Shown here piece by piece: positions 16,107-25,871 of a stretch of 64,000 nucleotides of DNA. Numbering within the stretch: the stretch's first letter is position 1; the number at the start of each line of letters is the position of its first letter. A model generated the notes under the pieces. The model was not told the origin of the DNA. It did not search any database and saw only the letters and a program-made list of their open reading frames with translations. The stretch covers positions 62,001-126,000 of the forward strand of contig OCMG01000001.1 in the NCBI GenBank assembly GCA_900215285.1, read 5' to 3'. The stretch comes from Ensifer adhaerens. GTDB taxonomy: Bacteria; Pseudomonadota; Alphaproteobacteria; Rhizobiales; Rhizobiaceae. The position numbers and the translations under genes were made by a program.

Positions 16107-18206
16107 TCATCGGCTCAACGGGAAACGCAACTCAACGATCGTGCCCGTCCCTCGCTTGGATTCGATATGCGCTTCGCCGCCGCTTTGGCGCATGAAGCCA
16201 TAAACGACGGCAAGGCCCAAGCCGGCGCCGCCAGCTTCTGCTCTCGTTGTAAAATAGGGCTCGAACGCCTTGTCGACAGCCTCCGGTTCCATGCCGATGC
16301 CCTCATCTGCGACACTGATGAGGAGATGGTTCTGGTCGCGCTTGGCGGCGACGCGGATGATACCCCCCTCCGGCATGGAGGCTGCCGAGTTGAGGCAAAG
16401 ATTGAGGACGGACTGCTCGAACATGGCGGCATCAAGTTCGACGGTCGGCAAGGCCTCCTCGATTTCGAGGACGACGGGGCAGGCAGACCCTACGGCGATC
16501 TCGAGCACGTCAGCCATGCCGCGCAGCAAGGCGGCGACGTCGGTCTCACTGGGCCTGATGGGCTGCTGGCTGCCGACCGAAAGCATGCTGCTGGCCAGGG
16601 CATTGCCGCGATCGGCTGCCTTGCGGATCCGCTTGATGTGCCGCTGCTGACGTTCGTTGAATATGGCCTCACGCTCTAGAAGGCCGAGGCTACCGGTGAT
16701 GATGCCGATCATGTTGCCAACTTCATGGCTGATCTGATGGGTCATGCGCATGATGCCGTCCAGACGTTGCGATTTGACCGCCTCCGCCTCCTGCCGGTCC
16801 AGCAAGGTCACATCGCGCGCCAGAAGAACGATACCGCCATCGGGCTGACGCGAGACCGCAAGCTCGATAACCTGCTGCTCGTCATTGCGCTGGCGCACGA
16901 CCATGCGTTCGGCCAGCGTTCCGGGATCGTCCTGCGAAGGCAGCAGTAGCGGATCAATTTCAGGGATGGTTTCGACAAAGCGCCGGAGCGGATATTTGCG
17001 TGACGAGCCCGTGCGCCCCACAAGTTCGATGATCCGCCTGTTCATGGTGATCGGTCGGCCGGTCCTGTCGAAGAGCGCGATGCCCTCGTTCATGGTTCGG
17101 AAAGTCGATCGGATGGTGCGGGCCGCCGCTTCCGCTGTTCGCCGCAGCCGCGAAACGCGGTCTACGCTTTCCCGGAAGGCCCGGAAGGCGTCGGACAGCT
17201 GCACCAGCTCGGTTTCCGATCCGGCATAGGCGGGGAGTGCAACATTCGGCTCACCCTTCGCCAGACTGTTCATGCCGTGAGACAGCGCGACGATCCCGCG
17301 CGAAACGCGCATGACGGAGCGGATCGACACGGTGGCCATGACCAGCACGACGACGGAGGCCATGGCGATCATGACGAGAAGCCGGCTCAAGGCGTTGGAA
17401 GCCGAGGTCAGCCCCTCGTTAAGTCCCTGCGCGACGGCATAGGTCTGCGTTTCGGTGGCATGCGACAGGTCCCGCGAGACGGAATGCAGCCGGGCAACCG
17501 CGCCACGGATCGCAAACATCTCGACCAGATAGCTGGTCTGCGCACGGAAGACACGCTCATAGGGGTCCAGCGCGGGCGGCAGTGTCGGTTGACTGGTTGT
17601 TCCACCCCGCATCAGTGACGCCGTCTCCCCGACATAGCGGCGCTTCAATTCCCCCAGCTGGAACAGGCTGTCGGAGTTGGAGGCGGACTGCACGATGGCA
17701 TTCAGCCGTCCCCGCAGAGCGACGTCGGTGACTTCCGACCGGGTGGCTATTTCTCCGAGCGCTGCGGCTGCCTCTGCCTTCAAGACCTGCGCGGCATCGG
17801 CGTTCGCCGCGAGATTGAGCGTCTGGGCCCGCACGCCCTCAAGAAGCTCAAGGATGTGGGTGCTGGAAAAGCCTTCTGTCAGTTTCGCGCCCTTGCCTGA
17901 ACGGATGGCGGCCAGCAGGCCGTCGACCTGCGCGACCACCGCCCGGCTTTCACTCGAAACACGATAGGGCGATGTGGCGTTCATCAGGAAAGGCGCACTC
18001 GAAACGAGGTCGGAGACCTGGCGCGATACCAGCGATGCACGGGCGAGGCTTGCAAAGGCCTGCAGGCTGTAGTCGGCCATCTCGGTCCGCGCTTTCTGCA
18101 GGCCGAAGATTGCGACGCCGGAGAGAATGATCACCGATACGCAGATAAACGCGATGGCGAAGGGAAGCCGGAACGCGATGGACGAGAGAAATGGCCGGTT
18201 GATCAC
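16107..18206 (-). CDS. Membrane sensor histidine kinase (HAMP-PAS-HisKA type)
   Basis: The 699-residue protein starts at a GTG overlapping the response regulator stop by four bases (GTGA). One membrane helix lies at residues about 13-35. A long helical periplasmic region follows, then a second membrane helix near 275-300, a HAMP-like linker and a PAS_7-like domain near 365-470. The kinase core has the phospho-acceptor H494 in QISHEVGNMIG, an N box with N606 in NLCLNS, a G1 box with D635 in ADEGIGM, and a G2 box GAGLGLAVV near 660. It should phosphorylate the response regulator encoded upstream. The pair is divergent from the Afu-like transporter, so it probably senses that solute, perhaps through the extra binding protein. 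Confidence 0.9.
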   Translation of the reverse strand: MINRPFLSSIAFRLPFAIAFICVSVIILSGVAIFGLQKARTEMADYSLQAFASLARASLVSRQVSDLVSSAPFLMNATSPYRVSSESRAVVAQVDGLLAAIRSGKGAKLTEGFSSTHILELLEGVRAQTLNLAANADAAQVLKAEAAAALGEIATRSEVTDVALRGRLNAIVQSASNSDSLFQLGELKRRYVGETASLMRGGTTSQPTLPPALDPYERVFRAQTSYLVEMFAIRGAVARLHSVSRDLSHATETQTYAVAQGLNEGLTSASNALSRLLVMIAMASVVVLVMATVSIRSVMRVSRGIVALSHGMNSLAKGEPNVALPAYAGSETELVQLSDAFRAFRESVDRVSRLRRTAEAAARTIRSTFRTMNEGIALFDRTGRPITMNRRIIELVGRTGSSRKYPLRRFVETIPEIDPLLLPSQDDPGTLAERMVVRQRNDEQQVIELAVSRQPDGGIVLLARDVTLLDRQEAEAVKSQRLDGIMRMTHQISHEVGNMIGIITGSLGLLEREAIFNERQQRHIKRIRKAADRGNALASSMLSVGSQQPIRPSETDVAALLRGMADVLEIAVGSACPVVLEIEEALPTVELDAAMFEQSVLNLCLNSAASMPEGGIIRVAAKRDQNHLLISVADEGIGMEPEAVDKAFEPYFTTRAEAGGAGLGLAVVYGFMRQSGGEAHIESKRGTGTIVELRFPLSR

Positions 18207-18943
18207 GGGGCAAGCTCTGCGTCGCTGGTGTGCAGGACGTAGCCCTTGCCGCGGCGTGTCTGAATGTGCTGCGGCAGGTCCGGATTGCGCTCGATCTTGC
18301 GGCGCAGGCGAAGGACCAGCACATCAACGTTGCGATCGATGAACCGCTGGCTTTCCGCCCCCAGGCGATCGAGAATATGGGCCCGGCTGACCGGAACATT
18401 CGGCGTTTCGGCGAGAACCTCAAGCAGCGCGAACTCGGCCGAGGTCAGGGTCTTGCTGCGATCGCTCAGACATACGGCGCGGCGCGCGTGAATGTCGACG
18501 GTCCAATCGCCGAGCCTGAGGGCCGCCTGGTCATGATCGCGCTCCGGCTCCCGCTCTGGCCGAAGCGTCGGGACGGTGCGTCGGAGCACGGCCTTGATCC
18601 GTGCGCTGAGCTCGATCGGCTCGAACGGCTTGACGACATAGTCGTCGGCGGCCGTCTCCAGCCCGAGGACACGATCGGTTGCGCTGCCGGCTGCCGTCAC
18701 CATCACGATACCGATTTGCGTCTGCGCCCTGAGGCGCTGTGCAAAGGCGCGGCCGGACAGCCCCGGAAGATTATGGTCCACAAGCACAAGCTGGATCATC
18801 TCGCGGGCGAGCAGGTCGATTGCCGCTTCCGCGGAGGCGACGCTATGCGGTGTCCAGCCTTCCGCCTCCACCAGATCGGAAATGAGTTCCGCCATATCCG
18901 GATCGTCTTCGACGATCAGAATGTTAACCTTCTGATTTAACAC
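18203..18943 (-). CDS. OmpR-family response regulator
   Basis: The 246-residue protein is read from GTG 18943, behind GGGAGGAA; no ATG fits better. The receiver domain begins with VNILIVEDDPDMAELI and has the acceptor D56 in VLVDHNLPG and the conserved lysine in VVKPFEP. A winged-helix DNA-binding domain of OmpR/PhoB type follows (LTSAEFALLEVLAETPN, VSRAHILDRL, VDVLVLRLRRKIE, then IQTRRGKGYVL). It is co-transcribed with the kinase and divergent from the binding-protein/permease operon 208 bases away, which is its likely target. Confidence 0.92.
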   Translation of the reverse strand: MLNQKVNILIVEDDPDMAELISDLVEAEGWTPHSVASAEAAIDLLAREMIQLVLVDHNLPGLSGRAFAQRLRAQTQIGIVMVTAAGSATDRVLGLETAADDYVVKPFEPIELSARIKAVLRRTVPTLRPEREPERDHDQAALRLGDWTVDIHARRAVCLSDRSKTLTSAEFALLEVLAETPNVPVSRAHILDRLGAESQRFIDRNVDVLVLRLRRKIERNPDLPQHIQTRRGKGYVLHTSDAELAP

Positions 18944-19151
18944 AAACTCTTCCTCCCCTGGCGCAGTATATGTCGCCGGATGGAAATGTTCAAAGATTCC
19001 CTCATGAACGCGATTTTTAAAATTGTAATATTTGAAACATCCCGGCCGGAGCCCTGAAAGAACGGTAACCATTCTGGCCCTTGCCCTCTCCGTTCGATCT
19101 GCCATGTTTGTGACAGTCCGGAGCGGGGAGGCTTCGGCGGGAGGACTTTCG

Positions 19152-20177
19152 ATGAAACCGATCTTGGCGATCGCATCCGGCCTGGTAGGGCTGGCGATGT
19201 CGACCAGCCCTGCGCCTGCAGCTGACACGCTGAAGGTGTTGTGTGGCGTCGATGAGGCCTGGTGCGCCACCATGAAGACGGCATTCGAAGCCCGAAGCGG
19301 CCTGTCCGTCGCTATCGAGCGCAAAAGCACGGGCGAAATTCTGGATCAGCTCCGCGCCGAGAAGGATCATCCAACGGTCGATGTCTGGTGGGGTGGCACC
19401 GGGGATACCCATCTCCAGGCTGCGTCCGAAAACCTCCTCGAACCTTACACGTCGCGAAACGAGGACGATGTTCTGCCCTGGGCGCAGAATTTCTTCACCA
19501 TGTCGCATGGACAGTCGGCCGGGATTTATGCCGGGGCGCTCGGTTTCGCCTATAATTCGGTGCTTGTCGCCAAGGCGGGCCTGCCGGCCCCGAATTGCTG
19601 GAAGGACCTGACCAACGAGGCCTATCGGGGTCGAATTCTGGCGGGCAATCCGAACTCGTCGGGGACGGCGTTCACGACGCTCGCCACCCTCATCCAGCTC
19701 TTCGGCGAGGAAGAGGCCTTCGAGTACATGCGTGCGCTGAACCGCAATATTGCGGAATACACGAAGGCCGGCGCATCGCCGGTCAAGGCTGCCGGACGCG
19801 GCGAGATCGCCATCGGGATATCTTTCATGCACGATGCGGTGACCCAGAAGGAAGCCGGCGCGCCGCTGGTCATCGTGGCGCCTTGTGAGGGCACGGGCTA
19901 TGAAATCGGCGCTGTCAGCATCGTGAAGGGGACAACCAGGCTTGAGGCCGCACGGCAGTTTGTCGACTTCGCCCTGAGCCCGGAAGGCCAGGCGACCGGT
20001 GCGGCGGCGGGACAAAACCAGGTACCATCGAACTCCCGGACGAAACTGCCCGACGGCGCGCCGGATATCTCGCTGATCAAGATGGTGGACTACGACTTCG
20101 CGACATTCGGTTCGCCCGAGGAGCGAGCGCGGCTTCTCTCCCGGTTCGAGACGGAGTTTCATCCGGCAACACAATAG
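19152..20177 (+). CDS. Periplasmic solute-binding protein, AfuA/FbpA type (first copy)
   Basis: The 341-residue protein starts at ATG 19152 (GGGAGGA site) with a signal peptide ending near PAPAADT. The mature protein resembles the AfuA branch of Fe(3+)-type binding proteins: VLCGVDEAWCATMKTAFEA, DVWWGGTGDTHLQAASENL, GALGFAYNS, NPNSSGTAFTTLATLIQ, and GYEIGAVSIVKG. AfuA of Actinobacillus was later shown to bind hexose phosphates rather than iron. A second binding protein of the same length follows, clearly paralogous. This first copy may deliver solute to the permease or feed the neighbouring sensor kinase, as in PgtABC/PgtP-like systems. The role split is inference. Confidence 0.85.
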   Translation: MKPILAIASGLVGLAMSTSPAPAADTLKVLCGVDEAWCATMKTAFEARSGLSVAIERKSTGEILDQLRAEKDHPTVDVWWGGTGDTHLQAASENLLEPYTSRNEDDVLPWAQNFFTMSHGQSAGIYAGALGFAYNSVLVAKAGLPAPNCWKDLTNEAYRGRILAGNPNSSGTAFTTLATLIQLFGEEEAFEYMRALNRNIAEYTKAGASPVKAAGRGEIAIGISFMHDAVTQKEAGAPLVIVAPCEGTGYEIGAVSIVKGTTRLEAARQFVDFALSPEGQATGAAAGQNQVPSNSRTKLPDGAPDISLIKMVDYDFATFGSPEERARLLSRFETEFHPATQ

Positions 20178-20288
20178 ACGACCCGACATCACGGCATGAC
20201 ATCGGCCCCGGCTCCACTTCGTTTGGCGCCGACCGGCGAAGCCTTGCCCTTCGACAGACATTCAGACGCAAGCAACAGGAGGAACACC

Positions 20289-21314
20289 ATGCGACTGACA
20301 CTTTTCTCGAGCCTGCTTTTTGCAGGAACTGCGCTCAGCGCTCTGCCCGCGCATGCCGCGGGCGAGCTGAACCTCATCTGTGCCGCAGACGTCGTGATCT
20401 GCGAGCAGATGACCGCCGACTTCCAGAAGTCTCATGACATCAAGGTCAACATGGTGCGCATGTCGTCCGGCGAAGCCTACGCCAAGATCCGCGCCGAGGC
20501 CCGCAATCCCAAGACCGATGTCTGGTGGGCAGGCACCGGTGACCCTCACCTTCAGGCCGCCTCGGAAAACCTGACCGCCGAATACAAGTCGCCCATGCTG
20601 AACGAATTGCAGGACTGGGCAAAGAAGCAGGCGGAAAGCGCCGGCTACAAGACCGTCGGCGTCTATGCCGGCGCACTGGGCTGGGGCTACAACACCGACA
20701 TCTTCAAGACGAAGGGCTTCAAGGAGCCCAAGTGCTGGGCCGATCTCCTCGCCCCGGAACTGAAGGGCGAAATCCAGATCGCAAACCCGAATTCGTCGGG
20801 CACCGCCTATACCGCCCTCGCCTCCCTCGTGCAGATCATGGGCGAGGACAAGGCATTCGACTACCTGAAGAAACTGAACGCCAACGTCTCGCAATACACG
20901 AAGTCCGGTTCTGCCCCGGTCAAGGCTGCAGCCCGTGGCGAGACGGCGCTGGGCATCGTCTTCATGCATGACGCCGTAGCGCAGGCTGCGGAAGGTTTCC
21001 CGGTCAAGTCGGTCGCACCTTGCGAAGGTACCGGCTACGAGATCGGATCGATGTCGATCGTCAAGGGCGCCCAGAACATGGAGAACGCCAAGATCTGGTA
21101 CGACTGGGCGCTGACCGCACCCGTGCAGTCGCGCATGAAGGATGCGAAATCCTTCCAGCTTCCCTCCAACAAGTCGGCGGAGATTCCGAAGGAAGCGCCG
21201 AAATTCGAGGACATCAAGCTGATCGACTACGACTTCAAGACCTATGGCGAGCCGGCGAAGCGCAAGGCTCTGCTGGAGCGCTGGGACAAGGAAATCGGCG
21301 CGGTGGCCAACTGA
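20289..21314 (+). CDS. Periplasmic solute-binding protein, AfuA/FbpA type (second copy)
   Basis: This 341-residue protein also has a signal peptide (LFSSLLFAGTALSALPAHAA) and the same landmarks as its upstream neighbour: LICAADVVICEQMTADFQ, DVWWAGTGDPHLQAASENL, GALGWGYNTD, NPNSSGTAYTALASLVQ, MHDAVAQAAEGF and GYEIGSMSIVKG. It is lysine-rich and better conserved at the pocket-side motifs. It is therefore the likelier main binding protein of the transporter. It lies 111 bases after the first copy and 85 bases before the permease, in one operon. Confidence 0.88.
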   Translation: MRLTLFSSLLFAGTALSALPAHAAGELNLICAADVVICEQMTADFQKSHDIKVNMVRMSSGEAYAKIRAEARNPKTDVWWAGTGDPHLQAASENLTAEYKSPMLNELQDWAKKQAESAGYKTVGVYAGALGWGYNTDIFKTKGFKEPKCWADLLAPELKGEIQIANPNSSGTAYTALASLVQIMGEDKAFDYLKKLNANVSQYTKSGSAPVKAAARGETALGIVFMHDAVAQAAEGFPVKSVAPCEGTGYEIGSMSIVKGAQNMENAKIWYDWALTAPVQSRMKDAKSFQLPSNKSAEIPKEAPKFEDIKLIDYDFKTYGEPAKRKALLERWDKEIGAVAN

Positions 21315-21399
21315 CCGAACGCAACGCCGGCGGCGCGACAGACGCGCTGCCGGCTCCTTTGCCCGCAGGGCATTCCTGTTTTTCATCAAGAGGTTGGCC

Positions 21400-23631
21400 G
21401 TGAAACATGGCAATCGACGGCTGGACATCGTTCTGGCCCTGGGAGCCGCAGCGCTGGTTGCCCTCCCCTGGTATCGCATTGACGACGGTTTCTTCAGCTT
21501 CAGCTGGATTTCGTCATTTCTGGTCTCGCCCAAGAGCGCACCGGCAGTCCTTCAGATCGCTGCATTCGGAAGGCCATGGCTGCTCGTCGCGGTGCTTTTG
21601 CTCGTGCTGGCTGGCTGCGCCCGCTTCGTGCGCGACCCGATGCGCCGGGCCATGTTGCTTGTCGTCGCTGGAGCGGCGGGAATCCTGTTCATGACGGCCC
21701 AGGGTCTGGCGATTGGTCATTCGGGCTGGAACTGGTCCTTCACGGAGAGGCTGTTCGGCGCCATGGCGACGGGCCAGCCTTCGATGGGTGCGGGTGCAGT
21801 AACGCTGGCGCTGGTCTACGTGCTCGTCGCGTCCTTCGGTCTGGCCGAGCGGGGTTTCATGAAAGGCGATGCCTTCATTGTCTCCAGCATCAGCCTCCTG
21901 ATCTTCCTTGTCACGGTTTTCGTCTTCTATCCCATCGGCAGCATGATGGTCGGCGCGTTCCAGGATTTCGACGGCTCTTTCAATCCTTCCGGCTTTATCC
22001 GCAATCTGCAGGATCCGGGCATCTGGAGCCTGTCCTGCGTGACGGGAGCCGGCCGTTGCGGCGTGGCATGGCGAACTCTCACGCTGGCGCTTGCCACCGC
22101 TGCGGGCTCAACCACGATCGGCCTTGCCTTCGCGCTGGTCGCAACCCGCACGCGCTTCCCCTTCAAGAAGGGCCTGCGCCTGCTCACCGTGCTCCCCATC
22201 ATCACGCCGCCCTTCGTGATCGGTCTCGCGCTGACCCTGCTCTTCGGCCGCGCCGGCATCGTGACGAGTGCGGCATCGCATCTGTTCGGCGTAGAACCGG
22301 GCCGCTGGCTCTACGGCATGACCGGCATCTGGATTGCGCAGGTCCTCTCGTTTACCCCGATCTCGTTCCTCGTCCTTATCGGCGTGGTCGAAGGCGTCAG
22401 CCCATCGATGGAAGAGGCATCGCAGACTTTGCGGGCGGACCGCTGGCGCACCTTCTGGCGCGTTTCCCTGCCGCTGATGAAGCCTGGCCTTGCCAATGCC
22501 TTCCTCATCGGCTTCATCGAAAGCATGGCCGATTTCGGCAACCCGCTGGTGCTGGGCGGCAGCCATGGCGTGCTGTCGACGGAGATCTTCTTCGCCGTCG
22601 TCGGATCGCAGAATGACGCGTCGCGCGCTGCGGTGCTTGCCGTCATTCTCCTCTGCTTCACCCTGACCGCCTTCCTCGCCCAACGCTTCTGGCTTTCGGG
22701 AAAGAATTTCGCGACGGTGACCGGCAAGGGCGACAGCGGGGCCCATATCGCGCTGCCCCGCTCGCTCTCCATCGGCGTGCACGCCATCGTTATCCCGTGG
22801 ATGATCTTCACCGTCGTCGTCTACGGCATGATCCTCGTCGGCGGTTTCGTGAAGACCTGGGGCCTCGACAATTCGCTGACGATCGAACACTACACGCGCG
22901 CCTTCTCGGTCACGATCCGCGATGGTTCGCTTGCCTGGACTGGCGTCGCGTGGAACTCCTTCTGGACGACGATGGAAATCGCCCTGATTTCCGCACCCCT
23001 GACGGCAGCGGTCGGCCTGCTGACCGCCTACATCATCGTTCGCCAGAAATTCGTCGGCCGCAACCTGTTCGAATTCGCGCTGATGATGAGCTTCGCGATT
23101 CCCGGCACCGTCATCGGCGTCAGCTACATCATGGCCTTCAACCTGCCGCCGCTGGAAATGACGGGCTCCGCGGTGATCCTGATCGCCTGCTTCGTCTTCC
23201 GGAACATGCCGGTGGGCGTTCGCGGCGGCATCGCCGCGATGACGCAGCTCGACAAGAGCCTCGACGAGGCCTCGCTGACGTTGCGGGCCGACAGCTTCAG
23301 GACCATCCGCAAGGTCGTCCTGCCCCTGCTTCGCCCGGCGATCACGGCGGCTCTGGTCTATTCCTTCGTGCGGGCCATCACATCCATCAGCGCGGTGATC
23401 TTCCTGGTCAGCGCCCAGTACAACATGGCGACATCCTACATCGTGGGCCTGGTGGAAAACGGCGAATACGGCGTCGCCATTGCTTACAGCTCCATGCTGA
23501 TCGTCGTCATGATCGCCGTCATCGCGGGCTTCCAGTTCGTCGTCGGCGAACGGCGCCTGCGCCGCGAAAACCGCGTCGCCGGCGCTCAGCGCCCCGCTTC
23601 CAACACTCTGCGCGAGGAGAAAATCGCATGA
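21400..23631 (+). CDS. ABC transporter permease, two fused FbpB-type domains
   Basis: The 743-residue protein is read from GTG 21400 (AAGAGG site). It has extra N-terminal membrane helices and then two permease modules of the binding-protein-dependent type. Each has the EAA-like loop that contacts the ATPase: SMEEASQTLRADRWRTFWRVSLP in the first half and SLDEASLTLRADSFRTIRKVVLP in the second. The length and fused layout match AfuB and other iron/sugar-phosphate permeases. It overlaps the ATPase start by four bases (ATGA). Confidence 0.92.
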   Translation: MKHGNRRLDIVLALGAAALVALPWYRIDDGFFSFSWISSFLVSPKSAPAVLQIAAFGRPWLLVAVLLLVLAGCARFVRDPMRRAMLLVVAGAAGILFMTAQGLAIGHSGWNWSFTERLFGAMATGQPSMGAGAVTLALVYVLVASFGLAERGFMKGDAFIVSSISLLIFLVTVFVFYPIGSMMVGAFQDFDGSFNPSGFIRNLQDPGIWSLSCVTGAGRCGVAWRTLTLALATAAGSTTIGLAFALVATRTRFPFKKGLRLLTVLPIITPPFVIGLALTLLFGRAGIVTSAASHLFGVEPGRWLYGMTGIWIAQVLSFTPISFLVLIGVVEGVSPSMEEASQTLRADRWRTFWRVSLPLMKPGLANAFLIGFIESMADFGNPLVLGGSHGVLSTEIFFAVVGSQNDASRAAVLAVILLCFTLTAFLAQRFWLSGKNFATVTGKGDSGAHIALPRSLSIGVHAIVIPWMIFTVVVYGMILVGGFVKTWGLDNSLTIEHYTRAFSVTIRDGSLAWTGVAWNSFWTTMEIALISAPLTAAVGLLTAYIIVRQKFVGRNLFEFALMMSFAIPGTVIGVSYIMAFNLPPLEMTGSAVILIACFVFRNMPVGVRGGIAAMTQLDKSLDEASLTLRADSFRTIRKVVLPLLRPAITAALVYSFVRAITSISAVIFLVSAQYNMATSYIVGLVENGEYGVAIAYSSMLIVVMIAVIAGFQFVVGERRLRRENRVAGAQRPASNTLREEKIA

Positions 23632-24689
23632 TCAAGGTCAAACCCGGTTCTGTTGTTTTCGAACACGTCCGCAAGAACTTCGGCGCGTTCACCGCCATTC
23701 CCGACCTGTCGCTTTCCATCGAGCCGGGAACGCTCGTCACCCTGCTTGGCCCCTCCGGCTGCGGCAAGACGACGACGCTGCGCATGCTGGCGGGGCTCGA
23801 GCATCCATCGGCCGGACGCATCCTGATCGGCAACCAGGATGTGACCATGCTGCCGGCCAATGAGCGGGACGTTTCGATGGTGTTCCAGTCCTACGCCCTG
23901 TTTCCGCACATGACCGCGCTCGATAACGTCGCATACGGTCTGCTCTCCTCGGGCCTGCGCAAGCGCGAGGCAATGGAGAAGGCTGAGGACGGTCTCGCCG
24001 TGGTCGGCCTCGCCGGCATGGGCCACCGTCTGCCGGCGGAACTCTCGGGCGGCCAGCAGCAGCGTGTGGCGGTCGCCCGCGCGCTTGTTCTGGAGCCGCA
24101 GGTCCTGCTGCTCGATGAGCCGCTTTCAAACCTCGACGCGAGATTGCGCCGCCGGGTCCGCACCGAGATCCGCGAATTGCAGCAGCGGCTCGGCTTCACC
24201 GCCGTTTACGTCACCCACGATCAGGACGAAGCGCTCGCCGTTTCCGACAAGATCATCGTGATGAAGGATGGGGAGATTGCCCAGATCGGCACGCCGAAGG
24301 AACTCTATGGCGCACCCGCGTCCTCCTTCATTGCCGACTTCATGGGAGAAGCCAATGTCATCGACTGCCAGATAGCGGGCGAGGAAGACGGAATGGCTTT
24401 GGTCAGGGTCGGAAATCTCGATCTTTGGGTCCCGCGCGGGACCGCAGGGCCGGACGCGCGTCGCCTCGCCGTTCGCCCCGGCGCGATCCGCATAGGCTCG
24501 GTCGGCAATCCGGGGCTTCCCGGCCGAATCCTGCATTCGTCCTATCTCGGGGCGCATATGGAATATGAAGTGGAAACAGCCGTTGGCACGTTGTTCATCA
24601 CCGATCATGAGTCGGACGAACAGTTGCCGGTGGCAACCGAGGTCTCACTTGGTTTCAAGAGCAAGGGCATCGCCCTTGTCGGCGCGTGA
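23628..24689 (+). CDS. ABC transporter ATP-binding protein (AfuC/FbpC type)
   Basis: The 353-residue protein has all nucleotide-binding motifs: Walker A GPSGCGKTT (41-49), Q-loop VFQSYALFP, signature LSGGQQQRVAVARAL, Walker B LLLDEPLSNLD and H-loop VYVTHDQDEA. A C-terminal TOBE-like domain follows (RPGAIRIGSVG). It powers import by the fused permease with either binding protein. The start overlaps the permease stop by four bases, ensuring balanced production. Confidence 0.93.
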   Translation: MIKVKPGSVVFEHVRKNFGAFTAIPDLSLSIEPGTLVTLLGPSGCGKTTTLRMLAGLEHPSAGRILIGNQDVTMLPANERDVSMVFQSYALFPHMTALDNVAYGLLSSGLRKREAMEKAEDGLAVVGLAGMGHRLPAELSGGQQQRVAVARALVLEPQVLLLDEPLSNLDARLRRRVRTEIRELQQRLGFTAVYVTHDQDEALAVSDKIIVMKDGEIAQIGTPKELYGAPASSFIADFMGEANVIDCQIAGEEDGMALVRVGNLDLWVPRGTAGPDARRLAVRPGAIRIGSVGNPGLPGRILHSSYLGAHMEYEVETAVGTLFITDHESDEQLPVATEVSLGFKSKGIALVGA

Positions 24690-24728
24690 AACACGAATTT
24701 GATTGAAGACGGCAAACAACAGGAAAAT

Positions 24729-25544
24729 ATGCAGATGACGGAAAGAGATGCAGCGATCGCAGCACGGTTCGAACTGGCGAAGTCGCTGGCTGAATCGGCA
24801 GGTGCCATGGCGCTCGACTATTTCAACCGCCGCGACACGCTGGTGATCGAAACAAAGCGCGATCTTCACGACGTGGTCTCGATCGCCGACCAGAATGTCG
24901 AGCGCTTCTTGCGCGACCGCGTGGAGGAGGCCTTCGGCGAGGATGGATTCCTCGGTGAGGAGCACGGCTATCACGAGGGGAATTCGGGCTTCACCTGGGT
25001 GGTGGACCCCATCGACGGCACGGCGCCCTTCGTCAACGGCATGCCGTCCTGGTGCGTCTCGATTGCGGTGATCTGCGACGATGCCCCGGTGATTGGCGTG
25101 ATCTCCGCGCCGTGCCATCAGGAAATTTATGCCGCAGCGAAGGGCCAAGGCGCAACGCTGAATGGCGTTCGCCTGGCGCTCGATCCGAAGCGAAACCTGC
25201 AAAACGCACTCACGGGCATCGGCTCCAACTCCTACGTCACGCCGCAGCGGATAGGTGCCATCATCGCCGACGTGCTCTCGCGTGGCGGCAACTTCATCCG
25301 CAATGGCTCGGGGGCGCTCATGCTGGCCTATGTCGCCTCGGGACATCTCGTCGGGTATTATGAGCCGCGCATGCGGGCGTGGGATTGCATGGCAGGCTTC
25401 TGCCTGGTCACGGAGGCAGGCGGCGCGAGCCTCCCCTTCGCAGTGGACGGCGAAAATCTGTTCCAGGCCCAGCCGGTGCTTGCTAGCAACCGTTCGTGTT
25501 TTGACGAACTGGTGCAAATCCACCAGACGCACGATGCCGCATAG
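24729..25544 (+). CDS. Inositol-monophosphatase-family phosphatase
   Basis: The 271-residue protein has the metal-binding motifs of the family: GEEHG, then WVVDPIDGTAPFVNG, and MRAWDCMAG near the C terminus. These Mg-dependent, Li-sensitive enzymes hydrolyse phosphate monoesters such as inositol phosphate, histidinol phosphate, sugar phosphates or PAP. It is the last gene of the Afu-like operon, 39 bases after the ATPase. A cytoplasmic phosphatase in a transporter operon fits import of an intact organic phosphate ester that is then dephosphorylated. ATG 24729 was chosen behind CAGGAAAA. Confidence 0.88.
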   Translation: MQMTERDAAIAARFELAKSLAESAGAMALDYFNRRDTLVIETKRDLHDVVSIADQNVERFLRDRVEEAFGEDGFLGEEHGYHEGNSGFTWVVDPIDGTAPFVNGMPSWCVSIAVICDDAPVIGVISAPCHQEIYAAAKGQGATLNGVRLALDPKRNLQNALTGIGSNSYVTPQRIGAIIADVLSRGGNFIRNGSGALMLAYVASGHLVGYYEPRMRAWDCMAGFCLVTEAGGASLPFAVDGENLFQAQPVLASNRSCFDELVQIHQTHDAA

Positions 25545-25572
25545 CCCTGAAATATTCCCCGGAGTGTTTGAA

Positions 25573-25621
25573 CAATCCCATGAAGGCATGCGCTGGCTTC
25601 ATGGGATTGGTTGTGAATTTT
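25573..25621 (+). terminator. Rho-independent terminator of the transporter operon
   Basis: CAATCCCATGAAG (25573-25585) and CTTCATGGGATTG (25597-25609) form a perfect 13-bp stem with an 11-base loop, followed shortly by a T-run. It lies 28 bases after the phosphatase stop and ends the operon. Confidence 0.85.
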
Positions 25622-25871
25622 TAGCGGAATTCAAACGGAGACTGGCCGCAGGAGCTTCCTCACGCGCTACGCTTGAATCGGAATCGGCGACGTAGCTGAT
25701 CCAATGTCGTTCTTATTACTCTTGAAAGTATCAGAACCAACGACGCCGCTATTACAAATTTCCTCAGTGAAAGATTTGTAGACAAGCCAAGAACTTAGCC
25801 GGCCTGGAATGACTGAGTTGGGGCCGATTGCTGTCTGTCCGCTTGTGTATGGAGAGTAACCGAAGCTGCCC
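25622..25871. other. Non-coding stretch between convergent genes
   Basis: Between the terminator and the stop of the LOV protein gene no gene was recognised on either strand. A minus-strand frame of 88 codons overlaps the end of the LOV gene and lacks family resemblance. Confidence 0.4.

Noticed and set aside
21244..21399. Longer N terminus for the fused permease
   Set aside because: It overlaps the binding-protein gene and is arginine-rich and unlike a membrane protein; GTG 21400 has a ribosome site.
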